Shown piece by piece: positions 7,873 to 16,901 of a stretch of DNA of 64,000 nt (position 1 is its first letter; each line of letters opens with the position of its first letter). A model generated the notes under the pieces. It was not told the origin of the DNA, ran no database searches, and was given only the letters and a program-made list of their open reading frames with translations. Source of the stretch: Actinomyces faecalis (lineage in GTDB: Bacteria > Actinomycetota > Actinomycetes > Actinomycetales > Actinomycetaceae); the NCBI RefSeq assembly GCF_013184985.2, contig NZ_CP063418.1, forward strand, positions 1,612,001 to 1,676,000, given 5' to 3'. The position numbers and the translations under genes are program-made.

Positions 7873-7901
7873 TTGCAAGCCTTGCATCAAAACGTTACAT
7901 T
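7873..7901 (+). promoter_or_regulatory. Promoter with overlapping palindrome upstream of LacI-type gene
   Basis: TTGCAA (7873-7878) and TACATT (7896-7901) are spaced by 17 bases. TGCAAG-C-CTTGCA at 7874-7886 is a perfect 13-bp palindrome over the -35 element, of the size bound by LacI-family dimers, so autorepression by the downstream regulator is plausible. The predicted leader is about 120 bases long. Confidence 0.5.
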
Positions 7902-8029
7902 CGTGACGCACACGGGTCCGCCCCTGCCTCGATTCAACGGCGAGTCACGGCGCCCCGCACGCAGCCCACCGGGCACCGTCACCGCGACGCCGCCCGGTGC
8001 GCTGTACCGACTCGAAGGAGACTGAAGCG

Positions 8030-9064
8030 GTGCCTCAACGCATTACCTTGGCTCACATCGCCGAGCAGGCGGGTGTCTCGACGGCCACCGTCTCCCGCGT
8101 GCTCAACGGCAAGTCCAACGTCGCCGAGGTCACCCGGCGCCAGGTGCTCGTCGCCCTCGACCTGCTGGGCTACGAGCGCCCCGAGGCACTGCACCAGGCC
8201 TCCCGCGGGCTGGTCGGGCTCATCGTGCCCGAGCTGTCCAACCCGATCTTCCCCATGTTCGCCCAGGAGATCGAGCAGCTGCTGGCCCCCAGCGGCCACA
8301 CCCCGCTGCTGTGCACCCAGAACCCGGGCGGGACGACTGAGGACGAGTACATCGAGATGCTCGTCGACCGTGGGGTCTCCGGCATCATCTTCGTCTCCGG
8401 CCGCCACGCCGACACCTCCAGTGACGTCACCCGCTATCAGCGCCTGCGCGAGCGCGAGGTCCCTCTCGTCACGATCAACGGCAACGCCCCGACGATCAAG
8501 GCCCCCGGCTTCACCACTGACGACCGCGCGGCCGCGCGCATGGCAGTGGACTACCTCATCAGCCTGGGCCACCGTCGCATCGGCCTGTCCATGGGGCCGC
8601 TGCGCATGGTCCCTGCCCAGCGCAAGCGTGCCGGCTACGAGGACGCGATGCGAGCCGGCCTGCCCGGGGAGCCCCTGCGTACGGTCGAGGCCCTGTACAG
8701 CTACGAGGGCGGGGCGGCCGGTGCCACCCGCCTGCTGGAACAGGGGTGCACCGCGATCGTGTGCGGCTCGGACATCATGGCGCTCGGAGCGATCCAGGGC
8801 GTGCGCGCCGCCGGCCTGTCGGTCCCCGGTAACGTCTCGGTCATCGGCTACGACGACTCCCCGCTCATCCCTATGACCAACCCGCCGCTGACGACGGTGC
8901 GCCAGCCCGTGACCGCCATCGCCCGCTCGGCCGTCACCACGCTCCTGGCCGCGATCGCAGGCGAGGAGGTCCCGGACAGGGAGATGCTCTTCTCCCCCGA
9001 CCTCATCGTCCGGGGATCCACCGGCCCGGCCCCGAAGGAACAGCCCGCGACGGCAGTGTCCTAG
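8030..9064 (+). CDS. LacI-family transcriptional regulator
   Basis: A 344-residue regulator with an N-terminal LacI HTH (ITLAHIAEQAGVSTATVSRVLNG, residues about 5-28) and a periplasmic-binding-protein-like ligand domain (GLIVPELSNPIFPMFAQEIE through VSVIGYDDSPLIPMTNPPLTTV). The GTG at 8030 has AAGGAGA upstream; an ATG at 7997 is in frame but gives an atypical N-terminus. No sugar gene is adjacent: its stop overlaps the stop of the convergent glycerate-kinase-like gene (shared CTAG at 9061-9064). Its target is unknown, possibly itself. Confidence 0.9.
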   Translation: MPQRITLAHIAEQAGVSTATVSRVLNGKSNVAEVTRRQVLVALDLLGYERPEALHQASRGLVGLIVPELSNPIFPMFAQEIEQLLAPSGHTPLLCTQNPGGTTEDEYIEMLVDRGVSGIIFVSGRHADTSSDVTRYQRLREREVPLVTINGNAPTIKAPGFTTDDRAAARMAVDYLISLGHRRIGLSMGPLRMVPAQRKRAGYEDAMRAGLPGEPLRTVEALYSYEGGAAGATRLLEQGCTAIVCGSDIMALGAIQGVRAAGLSVPGNVSVIGYDDSPLIPMTNPPLTTVRQPVTAIARSAVTTLLAAIAGEEVPDREMLFSPDLIVRGSTGPAPKEQPATAVS

Positions 9065-10290
9065 CGCGACCAGCTACGAGCCAGACGTGCCCCCATGTCC
9101 TCCAGGCGACGGCGCAGCGCCTGACGGTCCTCGCCGTCCCAGGCTCCGGCTGCACCCGCGCCGGCCTCTTCCAGGCTGTAGGTGGCGCTGACCCCGGCCG
9201 CCGCGAGCTCGCCACGCGGCACGAGCCCGCGGCCCGTGACCAGCACGACCGGCAGGGCGCGGTCTGAGGCAGCCTGCCCGACGACGGCGGTCAGCGAGTC
9301 CGCCAGCACGTCATAGACCTCTCCGGCCGCCGTGACGACGAGGTCGTTGTGGCTGACCGCAGCGTCCAGGCCGAGCAGGCTCGCCATGACGCGTGGCCCA
9401 GGCACGGCGCGTGCCCCCAGCACCTGCAGGACGAGGCCCGCCCCACCGCCGGCACCACTGCCCCAGGAGGTGACGCTGAGCGTGCCCGGCACGCTCCTGT
9501 CCGCTCCGACCACCGGCAGGACCCGGCGCCCCGGCCCGCCGCTCCCAGAGCGTTCCGTCAGCTGCGTGACCAGGGTGGCGGCGGCCGCGCAGGCGGCGCG
9601 GTCACGCTCCTGCGCCTGCTCGGCTCCCAGGGAGGTCACGGCGACCAGTCCCTGACCGACGCCGGACAGCCCACCGAGCGCGACGTCGTCAGCCAGGGCG
9701 AGCACCAGCTCGCGTCCTTCCACCGCCGTCGTGGCTCCTGCTGCTCCTCCGAGCCCGTCGATCAGGCCCGCCCCGCCATCGTGCACGGCGCTGCGCGCCA
9801 GCCCGACGACGAGGACGTCTCCGGGAGCCGTGTGCCCCAGTGCGGCTGCCAGGGCCTGGCCCAGACCGAAGGTCGTTCCCTCCAGGGCCTCACGGGCCGC
9901 CTCGTCCCTGTCCGCAGGCAGGGCCACGAGACGAGCCGCGTCCAGGAACCAGGTCGCCCTCGAGCCCGACGACGACTCCGCGGCGCCGTCCGTCTGCCCC
10001 TCCTCACGCTGGGCGAGCCTGATCAGGTCCGCCTCCCGCACCTGTCCCAGCGGTCCGCTTGCCTGCAGGACGACACGGCCAGCCACCATCGACGGCGGGA
10101 AGACAGCGGCGCTGCCGGCTGCGCCGTCGGCCACCGGCAGGAGCGTGAGGCGGTCCTCAGGCCGCTGGCTGCACCATCCGGCAGCCAGGGCCTGCGCCAC
10201 CGCGCTGGCGTGCAGGCTGACGGCCGCCGTCGTCACGGGCACGCCCCCGGGCTCGGGGTACATCCCGCCCGGTGCGAGAAGGACGCGCAC
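9061..10290 (-). CDS. Divergent glycerate kinase-like protein
   Basis: A 409-residue protein from GTG 10290, five bases after the dipeptidase stop. It follows the layout of glycerate kinase 2: an N-terminal VTTAAVSLHASAVAQAL, RLTLLPVADGAAGSAAV, a Gly-rich GSGAGGGAGLVLQVLGA region near residue 260, and DLVVTAAGEVYDVLADSLTAVV where typical enzymes have DLVITGEG. The loss of the usual GEG/GD residues suggests weak or altered activity. Glycerate kinase would phosphorylate glycerate to feed glycolysis. Name with caution. Confidence 0.6.
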   Translation of the reverse strand: MRVLLAPGGMYPEPGGVPVTTAAVSLHASAVAQALAAGWCSQRPEDRLTLLPVADGAAGSAAVFPPSMVAGRVVLQASGPLGQVREADLIRLAQREEGQTDGAAESSSGSRATWFLDAARLVALPADRDEAAREALEGTTFGLGQALAAALGHTAPGDVLVVGLARSAVHDGGAGLIDGLGGAAGATTAVEGRELVLALADDVALGGLSGVGQGLVAVTSLGAEQAQERDRAACAAAATLVTQLTERSGSGGPGRRVLPVVGADRSVPGTLSVTSWGSGAGGGAGLVLQVLGARAVPGPRVMASLLGLDAAVSHNDLVVTAAGEVYDVLADSLTAVVGQAASDRALPVVLVTGRGLVPRGELAAAGVSATYSLEEAGAGAAGAWDGEDRQALRRRLEDMGARLARSWSR

Positions 10291-10294
10291 GCCC

Positions 10295-11692
10295 TCAGTC
10301 CTGCGCGTGCTCGGCCACGGCCCCGCCCAGGCGGGCCAGCAGCAGGGCCTCGGCGGTGACGATCTTCTCCAGGTCACCCAGGTGCATGGACTCGTCCTCG
10401 CTGTGGGCACGGGTGTCAGGGTCCTCGATGCCGGTGACCAGGACCTGGGCGCCGGGGAAGGTCTCCTGGAGCGTGGAGATGAAGGGGATGGAGCCGCCCT
10501 GGCCGATGTCGACGCAGTCCTCGTCGAAGGCCGTGGACAGCGCCCAGTGGGCCGCACGGCCAGCCGGTGTGTCCGAGGACCCGTCAAAGGCAGGTCCGGC
10601 CTCACCCTGGGAGACGGTCAGGCGAGCCCCGAAGGGCACGTGGTCCTCCAGGTAGGACACGAGCGCGGCCTGGGCGGCCTCAGGGTCCTGGCCGGGCGCC
10701 AGACGCATGGAGATGCGGGCGGTGCAGGAGGGGGCCAGGACGTTGCCGGCCAGGTCAAGGGGCGTGACGTCCATGCCGATGACCGTGATCGTCGGCTTGG
10801 TCCACAGCCGGGCGGTGAGGTCCCCGGTACCGGCCAGCTCGACGCCGTCGAGCACGCCGGCGTCAGCGCGGAAGGTCTCCTCGGGGTACTCAGGGAAGTC
10901 AGGAGCAGCCTGGGCTCGGGAGACCAGCCCCGGCACGGCGACGTCGCCCGCCTCGTCGTGCAAGGTGGCCACCAGGCGGCACATGGAGGTCACGGCGTCG
11001 AGCACCGGGCCGCCGTACTGTCCCGAGTGCAGGGCGTGGTCGAGGACGTCGAGGCGGGCGTCGACCTGGACCACGCCGCGCAGCGAGGTGGTCAGCGCGG
11101 GCACGCCGACCTTCCAGTTGGAGGAGTCGGCCACGACGATGACGTCGGCCTCCAGACGGTCGCGGTAGGCGGCCAGCAGGTTCCCGAAGGAGGGCGAGCC
11201 GACCTCCTCCTCTCCCTCGATGAAGACGGTGACCGAGCAGGGCAGACCACCGAGGAGCTCGTCCAGCACCCGCAGGGCGTGGACGTGGGAGACGACGCCG
11301 GCGCCGTCGTCGGCCGTACCGCGTCCGAACAGGCGGTCCCCACGACGCTCGGCGGTGAACGGGTCCTTCTGGGCCCAGGCACTGGGGTCGCCCACGGGCT
11401 GGACGTCGTGGTGGGAGTAGAGCAGCACGCGAGGGGAGCCTGCCGGCCCCTCACGGTGAGCGAGCACCGCCGGACGGCCGGGCACGCCGTCCGGCCCGTC
11501 GACGCTCACGACCTCAGCCTCAAGCCCCACGCCCCGCAGCAGGCCGGCCACGTGCTCGGCCGAGCGGGCCACCTCAACCTGGTCGTGGCTGGAGGCAGAG
11601 ACCGAGGGGACGGCGACGAGGTCGACCAGGTCGGCCACGACGTGGTCGAAGGAGCGGTGGACGGATGCGCGTACGGCTTCGACTGAGATCAT
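10295..11692 (-). CDS. M20-family metallodipeptidase
   Basis: A 465-residue cytoplasmic peptidase. Metal and catalytic motifs are in order: SHHDVQPVG (His and Asp), GRGTADDGAG (bridging Asp), FIEGEEEVGSP (catalytic Glu pair), ADSSNW (Asp) and AHSEDESM near the C-terminus (His). A dimerisation domain lies between. Members hydrolyse dipeptides or N-acyl amino acids with two zinc ions. The start ATG 11692 is the first Met matching the family N-terminus (ISVEAVRASVHRSFDHVVADL). It is followed immediately by the glycerate-kinase-like gene. Confidence 0.92.
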   Translation of the reverse strand: MISVEAVRASVHRSFDHVVADLVDLVAVPSVSASSHDQVEVARSAEHVAGLLRGVGLEAEVVSVDGPDGVPGRPAVLAHREGPAGSPRVLLYSHHDVQPVGDPSAWAQKDPFTAERRGDRLFGRGTADDGAGVVSHVHALRVLDELLGGLPCSVTVFIEGEEEVGSPSFGNLLAAYRDRLEADVIVVADSSNWKVGVPALTTSLRGVVQVDARLDVLDHALHSGQYGGPVLDAVTSMCRLVATLHDEAGDVAVPGLVSRAQAAPDFPEYPEETFRADAGVLDGVELAGTGDLTARLWTKPTITVIGMDVTPLDLAGNVLAPSCTARISMRLAPGQDPEAAQAALVSYLEDHVPFGARLTVSQGEAGPAFDGSSDTPAGRAAHWALSTAFDEDCVDIGQGGSIPFISTLQETFPGAQVLVTGIEDPDTRAHSEDESMHLGDLEKIVTAEALLLARLGGAVAEHAQD

Positions 11693-11732
11693 GGTTTTCA
11701 GCGTAGCGCGACCGAGCCGGTAACCTAGCGGC

Positions 11733-12341
11733 GTGAGTCTGTTCAAGAAGGAGAAGGCCGCCGAGCCTGCGCCGGAGGCCGAGAGCACCAAGCCCGGTGG
11801 CAAGGGACGCCCCACGCCCAGGCGCAAGGACGCGCAGGCCCGTGGCGTCCACCCGGTGGTCCCCACCGACCGCAAGGCTGCCAAGCGTGAGGCCCGTGCC
11901 AGGCGGGACGAGGCCTGGGAGCGCCAGCGCCGCGCCATGGTCACCGGGGACGACCGCTACCTGCCGGTGAGGGACAAGGGCCCGATCAAGCGCTACATCC
12001 GCGACTACGTGGACGCACGTTTCAGCCTGGGCGAGCTCTTCCTGCCCTCGACGATCATCCTGCTGCTCGTCGTCATCGGCTTCCAGGCGGTGTCGCGCTC
12101 GGCGCAGGCGGCCGTGGGCACCTTCTACCTCATGCTCTTCATCTACGCCCTCTTCCTCGTGGCGATCGTGGACGCGGTCATCTGCTGGCGCCTGGTCCGC
12201 AAGCGCCTGATCGCCAAGTTCGGCGAGGCCCGTGTCAAGGAGCAAGGCGTCATCTTCTGGTACGTCTTCTCCCGCTGCTTCAACCTGCGTCGCTGGCGTC
12301 AGCCGGTGCCCCAGGTGGGACGCCGGGAGTACCCCTCCTGA
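11733..12341 (+). CDS. DUF3043-type membrane protein
   Basis: A 202-residue protein with a long basic cytoplasmic N-terminus (KKEKAAEP, RPTPRRKDAQARG, KAAKREARARRDEAWERQRRAM), the conserved RDYVDARFSLGELFLP stretch, and two adjacent transmembrane helices at about residues 106-123 and 131-150. A basic tail follows. This is the DUF3043 layout, widespread in actinobacteria with unknown function. The GTG 11733 lies seven or so bases after TAACCT, so the mRNA may be leaderless. It is divergent from the dipeptidase gene. Confidence 0.85.
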   Translation: MSLFKKEKAAEPAPEAESTKPGGKGRPTPRRKDAQARGVHPVVPTDRKAAKREARARRDEAWERQRRAMVTGDDRYLPVRDKGPIKRYIRDYVDARFSLGELFLPSTIILLLVVIGFQAVSRSAQAAVGTFYLMLFIYALFLVAIVDAVICWRLVRKRLIAKFGEARVKEQGVIFWYVFSRCFNLRRWRQPVPQVGRREYPS

Positions 12342-12360
12342 GCCCGCTCAGTCCCGTTCC

Positions 12361-12396
12361 CGGCCCGGTCCTCCGCCTGCAGCGGAAGCCGGGCCG
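12361..12396 (+). terminator. Bipartite hairpin after DUF3043 gene
   Basis: CGGCCCGG (12361-12368) pairs with CCGGGCCG (12389-12396), with an inner TCCGC/GCGGA stem. No T-run follows, so it is a weak intrinsic terminator candidate for the gene ending at 12341. Confidence 0.45.
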
Positions 12397-12458
12397 ACGA
12401 CGTCCCCGTCCCTGTGACCGAGGTCTCGCCCCGGCGCCTGCTCCCCTAGGCTGGAGCC

Positions 12459-13478
12459 ATGGTTGCTTACCGTCATCTTGGCAGCTCCGGCCTTCGCGTC
12501 ACGGAGATCACCTACGGAAACTGGCTCACTCACGGCTCGCAGGTCGAGGCCGACACTGCGACGCAGTGCGTCCGCACGGCCCTGGACCTGGGCATCACGA
12601 CCTTCGACACCGCTGACACCTACGCCAACACCAAGGCCGAGGAGGTGCTGGGCAAGGCGCTGGCCGGCACGCGCCGTGACGGCGTGGAGATCTTCACCAA
12701 GGTCTACTTCCCGATCCAGGACAAGGGCGCCAACGACTCCGGGCTGTCGCGCAAGCACATCCTGCGCGGCATCGAGGGATCGCTCAGGCGCCTGGGCACC
12801 GACTACGTGGACCTCCTCCAGGCCCACCGCTACGACGACGCCACGCCGCTGGAGGAGACGATGCAGGCCTTCGCCGACGTCGTGCGCTCGGGCAAGGCCC
12901 TGTACATCGGCGTCTCGGAGTGGACCGCCGAGCAGATCCGCGCCGGTCAGGAGCTGGCCACCCAGATGGGCTTCCGCCTGGTGTCCAACCAGCCGCAGTA
13001 CTCGATGCTGTGGCGTGTCATCGAGGACAAGGTCGTGCCCGCCTCAGAGGAGCTCGGCATGGGGCAGGTCGTGTGGTCCCCGATGGCTGAGGGCGTGCTG
13101 TCCGGCAAGTACCTGCCCGGTCAGCAGCCTCCGGCCGGCTCGCGCGCCACGGACGAGCGCGGCGGCAAGGACATGATCGCAGGCTGGATGCGGGACGAGG
13201 TGCTCACCGCGGTCCAGCGCCTGCGTCCGATCGCGCAGGAGGCTGGCCTGACCATGCCGCAGCTGGCGATCGCGTGGGTCCTGCAGAACCCGAACGTCTC
13301 GGCTGCCCTGGTGGGTGCCTCCCGGCCCCAGCAGCTGGAGGAGAACGTCAAGGCCTCGGGCGTGCGGCTGGACGCGGACATGATGGCCGCGATCGACCAG
13401 GCCCTGGGCGACGTCGTCGAGCGTGACCCCTCCCTGACCCGGTCCCCCTCACGCAAGGCTGATGAGGAGCTGCGCTGA
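12459..13478 (+). CDS. Aldo/keto reductase, potassium-channel-beta/YghZ type
   Basis: A 339-residue NADPH-dependent TIM barrel. The catalytic tetrad is visible: FDTADTYANTKAEEVLG (Asp, Tyr), IFTKVYFP (Lys) and LLQAHRYDD (His). The nucleotide end has VSNQPQYSMLWR, WSPMAEGVLSGKY and ALVGASRPQQLEENVKA, as in the Kv-beta/YghZ branch. Substrates are probably small aldehydes such as methylglyoxal. The ATG follows TAGGCT by about eight bases, so the mRNA may be leaderless. It is convergent with the MFS gene. Confidence 0.92.
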   Translation: MVAYRHLGSSGLRVTEITYGNWLTHGSQVEADTATQCVRTALDLGITTFDTADTYANTKAEEVLGKALAGTRRDGVEIFTKVYFPIQDKGANDSGLSRKHILRGIEGSLRRLGTDYVDLLQAHRYDDATPLEETMQAFADVVRSGKALYIGVSEWTAEQIRAGQELATQMGFRLVSNQPQYSMLWRVIEDKVVPASEELGMGQVVWSPMAEGVLSGKYLPGQQPPAGSRATDERGGKDMIAGWMRDEVLTAVQRLRPIAQEAGLTMPQLAIAWVLQNPNVSAALVGASRPQQLEENVKASGVRLDADMMAAIDQALGDVVERDPSLTRSPSRKADEELR

Positions 13479-13491
13479 CCTGTGACGCGAG

Positions 13492-13552
13492 CGGGTAGCT
13501 TTGCGCCCGAGCGAGGAGCCTGGCGTTCTTCACTCGGAGGCAAAGCTACCCG
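13492..13552. terminator. 13-bp inverted repeat between convergent genes
   Basis: CGGGTAGCTTTGC at 13492-13504 is exactly complementary to GCAAAGCTACCCG at 13540-13552. It lies between the reductase stop (13478) and the MFS gene, whose last codons it includes. The symmetry suits a bidirectional terminator for these convergent genes, although the 35-base loop is long. Confidence 0.5.
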
Positions 13553-14816
13553 TTCGGCTCGTCAACGCCTGCGCTGCGGCCAGGGCGAGCACGACCGCGC
13601 CGGCGGCCACGGCTGGCAGGTTGGCGTGGTGGAGGTTGGCCCCGAGCGCACCCGTGACCACCGAGCCGAGGGAGACGCCCAGGACGTTGCAGGTCGCTGC
13701 CAGCGTCATCAGGCTCGTGACCCGTCCGGACACGGCCACGGCCTCGACGCGCGTGTAGGAAGTCGCCAGGACCGTACCCACACCCGCTCCCATGAGGAGG
13801 ATCATCGCCAGGGTCAGCGCAGTGCCGGGAACCGTCGTGAGCACGGCGGAGCAGACGAGCACCAGGCCCCCACCCAGCGCGGTCCTGGCCAGGACGCCGC
13901 TGCGCAGGGAGGGCGCGACCATACCGGCCAGCGCCGAGGTGACCCCCATCGAGCCGTAGACCGGGCCGGTCAGTCCTGGGGTCCCGTGAGCCGTGTGCAC
14001 GGCGGTCAGAGCCGTCTGGGTGGCACCAAAGACCACGCCCACCGCGGCGATCGTGGCCAGCACCGGGGCCAGCGCCGCCCACGGTGCACGCGCCTGCTCC
14101 TGCGTGGAGCCGGTACCGCCGTCGTCCTGGCGCGGACGAGACAGCGCCGGGCGGCGGGCGAGCCACAGGGCGAAGGCTCCTTCACCCATCACCGTGAGGA
14201 CGAGCAGGGACAGGGCCGCCCCCTCGGCCCCGAGCAGCGTCACCAGCGCCCCAGCCGCGACCGGGCCGACGACGAAGCTCGTCTCGTCCGCGGCCGTCTC
14301 GAAGCCCAGACCGAGCCGGATCGTACGCAGTGCGCGAGCGGGTACGTCGTCGGCGCGAGCGATGGCCGACCAGCAGGCACGCGCGATCGAGCCTGCCTGA
14401 GGGTTGGCGAGTCCTAGGAGGGCAGCGAAGGCCAGGATCAGTGCGCCGGGCGGGTCCGCGTGCAGGCAGGCGAGAACCCCGGCCAGGGCCAGTGACTGCA
14501 CCACGAGGGCGCAGGCGAGCACGCGCACCGCACCGACCCGGTCCACGAGGCGTCCGACGACCGGGGCCCCCGCGGCTGTTCCCAGGCCCACGGCGGCGAC
14601 GGTCGAGCCGGCCAGGGCCAGGCCTCGGCCGGAGGCGGAGACGATGAGGAGCATGCCCAGCTGGTTCATGGCAGCGGGCAGACGGCCGAGGAAGCCCAGG
14701 ACGAGGAAGGAGCCGCCGGCGGCCTGTGCCAGGGCGCGCAGGGGCGGCGGGGTCGGTTGGTCGGGTGCAGGCGGCTGCGCGCCAGGCACCTGAGCGGGGG
14801 TGGCTGAGCTGGTCAC
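13530..14816 (-). CDS. Major facilitator superfamily transporter
   Basis: A 428-residue membrane protein with about twelve hydrophobic helices. The loop between helices 2 and 3 has GRLVDRVGAVRVLA, the MFS motif-A equivalent, and a central hydrophilic loop (ALSRPRQDDGGTGSTQEQ) separates two six-helix halves. The GTG at 14816, with GGGAG six bases upstream, is preferred over the more upstream ATG. The substrate is unknown; the set resembles actinobacterial drug or metabolite exporters. It ends in the inverted repeat shared with the convergent reductase gene. Confidence 0.88.
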   Translation of the reverse strand: MTSSATPAQVPGAQPPAPDQPTPPPLRALAQAAGGSFLVLGFLGRLPAAMNQLGMLLIVSASGRGLALAGSTVAAVGLGTAAGAPVVGRLVDRVGAVRVLACALVVQSLALAGVLACLHADPPGALILAFAALLGLANPQAGSIARACWSAIARADDVPARALRTIRLGLGFETAADETSFVVGPVAAGALVTLLGAEGAALSLLVLTVMGEGAFALWLARRPALSRPRQDDGGTGSTQEQARAPWAALAPVLATIAAVGVVFGATQTALTAVHTAHGTPGLTGPVYGSMGVTSALAGMVAPSLRSGVLARTALGGGLVLVCSAVLTTVPGTALTLAMILLMGAGVGTVLATSYTRVEAVAVSGRVTSLMTLAATCNVLGVSLGSVVTGALGANLHHANLPAVAAGAVVLALAAAQALTSRTGSFASE

Positions 14817-14916
14817 GTGTGCTCCCGGGGTCGACGACGTCGGACTACCAGCCCGACCCCACAGGTAGCCTCGTCTCCCGCTCACACGCTCTGTGGCGCG
14901 CCGCTATGGTACCCGC

Positions 14917-15963
14917 TCAGCGCGGACGACGCATGGTCGCCAGCGCCCGGTTGATACGGCCCGGCCACGCCGGGCCGTTGTAGATGAAGGCGGTGTAGGC
15001 CTGGAGCAGGTCCGCTCCGGCGTCGAGCATGAGCTCGGCGTCCATGATCGAGGAGATCCCGCCCACGCCGATGATAGTCGGGCCCTCGCCCAGGCGCGCG
15101 CGCAGCCGGCGTACGACCTCCAGGGACCGCGGCAGCAGAGGCGCCCCGGACAGACCTCCCTCCCCCAGGTCGTGGTCGATGGTGGTGTTGGTGGCGACCA
15201 CGCCGTCCAGGCCCATGTCGGTCACGAGGTCGGCGACGGCGTCGACGTCCTCGTCGGCCAGGTCCGGGGCGATCTTGACCAGGAGGGGCACGTGACGGTG
15301 GGCGGCGGCGTCGCCGGCCTCCCGCACGGCCTCAAGGATCGGCCGCAGGGACTCCACGTTCTGCAGGTCACGCAGACCCGGGGTGTTGGGGCTGGAGACG
15401 TTGACCACGAGGTAGTCGGCCCAGCGAGCCACCGCGGCCGCGGAGTAGCGGTAGTCCTCGACGGCGTCCTGAAGCGGGACCACCTTGGTCTTGCCGATGT
15501 TGGCACCGACGACGATGCTGCGCCCGCGCACCGTCGAGCGCAGCTCGCGCAGGCGGCGAGCAGCCTCGTCCGCGCCGGAGTTGTTGAAGCCCATCCTGTT
15601 GCGCACGGCGCGCGTAGCCGGGTACCGCCACATGCGAGGCCTGTCGTTACCGGGTTGGGCCTGGGCCGTGAAGGTGCCGACCTCGATGAAGCCGAAGCCG
15701 AGGGCGTCCATACCCTCCACGGCCTCGCCCTCCTTGTCCATACCGGCGGCCAGCCCCAGCACGCCGGGAACCGGGCGGGCGAAGGGCCCTCCCTGACCGG
15801 CTGAGGGCACGGGGATCGCGGGCCGGCGTCCCCAGGCCTGGCGCACGACGTCCCGTACGAAGGGCAGGCGACCGGTAACCGCGACGCCCTTGACGCAGAC
15901 GTCGTGGATGACCTCGGGGTCAATGCGTGTCAGGACGGTCTTGTACAGCAGGTCGTAGAGCAC
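14917..15963 (-). CDS. pyrD: Quinone-dependent dihydroorotate dehydrogenase (class 2)
   Basis: A 348-residue flavoprotein that oxidises dihydroorotate to orotate in pyrimidine synthesis, passing electrons to the quinone pool at the membrane. The N-terminal helix ([19 protein letters not shown]) is the membrane-associating part that defines class 2. FMN and substrate motifs are [48 protein letters not shown] and GVGGI. Length is normal. The start ATG 15963 is divergent from the DUF488 gene. The other pyr genes are not here except pyrG at 37260. Confidence 0.96.
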   Translation of the reverse strand: MLYDLLYKTVLTRIDPEVIHDVCVKGVAVTGRLPFVRDVVRQAWGRRPAIPVPSAGQGGPFARPVPGVLGLAAGMDKEGEAVEGMDALGFGFIEVGTFTAQAQPGNDRPRMWRYPATRAVRNRMGFNNSGADEAARRLRELRSTVRGRSIVVGANIGKTKVVPLQDAVEDYRYSAAAVARWADYLVVNVSSPNTPGLRDLQNVESLRPILEAVREAGDAAAHRHVPLLVKIAPDLADEDVDAVADLVTDMGLDGVVATNTTIDHDLGEGGLSGAPLLPRSLEVVRRLRARLGEGPTIIGVGGISSIMDAELMLDAGADLLQAYTAFIYNGPAWPGRINRALATMRRPR

Positions 15964-16052
15964 GGGCCCAGGATAGCGGGGGCCACGGCGCTCGTGCGCG
16001 ACGCCGGTGGGATACTGGCACGGTCACGAGCGAGGAGAGGTGAGAGACCGTC

Positions 16053-16415
16053 ATGATCCTGGACATCGGGCTCAAGTCCGTCCGAGAGGACCCCGCAGCC
16101 GAGGACGGGTACCGCGTGCTGGTGGACCGCCTGTGGCCGCGCGGGGTGTCCAAGGAGCGCGCAGCGCTGGACGAGTGGTGCCAGGAGATCGCTCCGTCTG
16201 CCGACCTGCGTCGCGGCTTTCACCACGGCGAGATCAGCTGGGAGGAGTTCCAGGCGCGTTACCGCGCTGAGCTGGCCCAGCCCGAGCGTGCCGAGGCTGT
16301 AGCGCACCTGCGCGCGCTGGCCGAGCGCGGGCGCCTCACCCTCCTGTACGGCACGAAGGACGGGGACCAGCGCTCCAACGCGCCGGTGCTGCGCGAGGCG
16401 CTCCTCAGACGTTGA
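16053..16415 (+). CDS. DUF488 family protein (YeaO-like)
   Basis: A 120-residue protein with the family core VLVDRLWPRGVSKERAALDEWCQEIAPSADLR and TLLYGTKDGDQRSNAPVLREAL at the C-terminus. DUF488 proteins are small, cytoplasmic and of unknown biochemical function. GAGGAG precedes the ATG at a suitable distance, and GATACT upstream could be a -10 element. Its 3' end overlaps the convergent sufT-like gene by 11 bases. Confidence 0.88.
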   Translation: MILDIGLKSVREDPAAEDGYRVLVDRLWPRGVSKERAALDEWCQEIAPSADLRRGFHHGEISWEEFQARYRAELAQPERAEAVAHLRALAERGRLTLLYGTKDGDQRSNAPVLREALLRR

Positions 16416-16839
16416 AGCCCAGCGCCCGCAGCTGCTCGCGGCCCTCGGGCGTGATCTTGTCCGGGCCCCACGGCGGCAGCCACACCCACTGGATGCGGAC
16501 CTTGTCCACGATGTAGGCCAGGGCCTGGGCCGCCTGCTCCTCGATGACGTCGGTCAGCGGGCAGGCCGCCGTCGTCAGCGTCATGTCCAGCACCACGGTG
16601 CCGTCGGGCTCGATGGCGACGCCGTAGAGCAGACCGAGGTCGACGACGTTGATGCCCAGCTCGGGGTCGATGACGTCGCGCAGGGCCTCCTCGATGGCAG
16701 CGACGTCGACGTCGGAGAGCTGGGCCGGGGTGTGCTGGGCCGCCATGGGGTTGTCGGCCGCGTCAGCAGGTGCGGTGGTGGCCGGGCTGCCGGCCGGGTT
16801 CTCGGCTCCGGGCGCCGGGGCGCCGGTGGGCTCGCTCAT
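16405..16839 (-). CDS. sufT: SufT-like MIP18/DUF59 iron-sulfur assembly factor
   Basis: A 144-residue protein with a disordered Ala/Pro-rich N-terminus (about 40 residues) and a DUF59 domain: EEALRDVIDPELGINVVDLGLLYGV, then MTLTTAACPLTDVIEEQA with the conserved Cys, ending WVWLPPWGPDKITPEGREQLRALGF. DUF59 proteins help deliver Fe-S clusters to apoproteins. It is the last gene of the suf operon. ATG 16839 has AAGGAG six bases upstream. The length of the N-terminal tail is the only odd part. Confidence 0.9.
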   Translation of the reverse strand: MSEPTGAPAPGAENPAGSPATTAPADAADNPMAAQHTPAQLSDVDVAAIEEALRDVIDPELGINVVDLGLLYGVAIEPDGTVVLDMTLTTAACPLTDVIEEQAAQALAYIVDKVRIQWVWLPPWGPDKITPEGREQLRALGFNV

Positions 16840-16901
16840 ACGGTCTCCTTGGGGTCGTGAGGACCGAGCCGGTCCTCGGCAGTCAGTGGTGAGGGAATGC
16901 G

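Noticed and set aside
9731..11686. 651-codon plus-strand open frame opposite the kinase-like and dipeptidase genes
   Set aside because: The minus-strand genes have intact family motifs; this frame is a GC-driven shadow.
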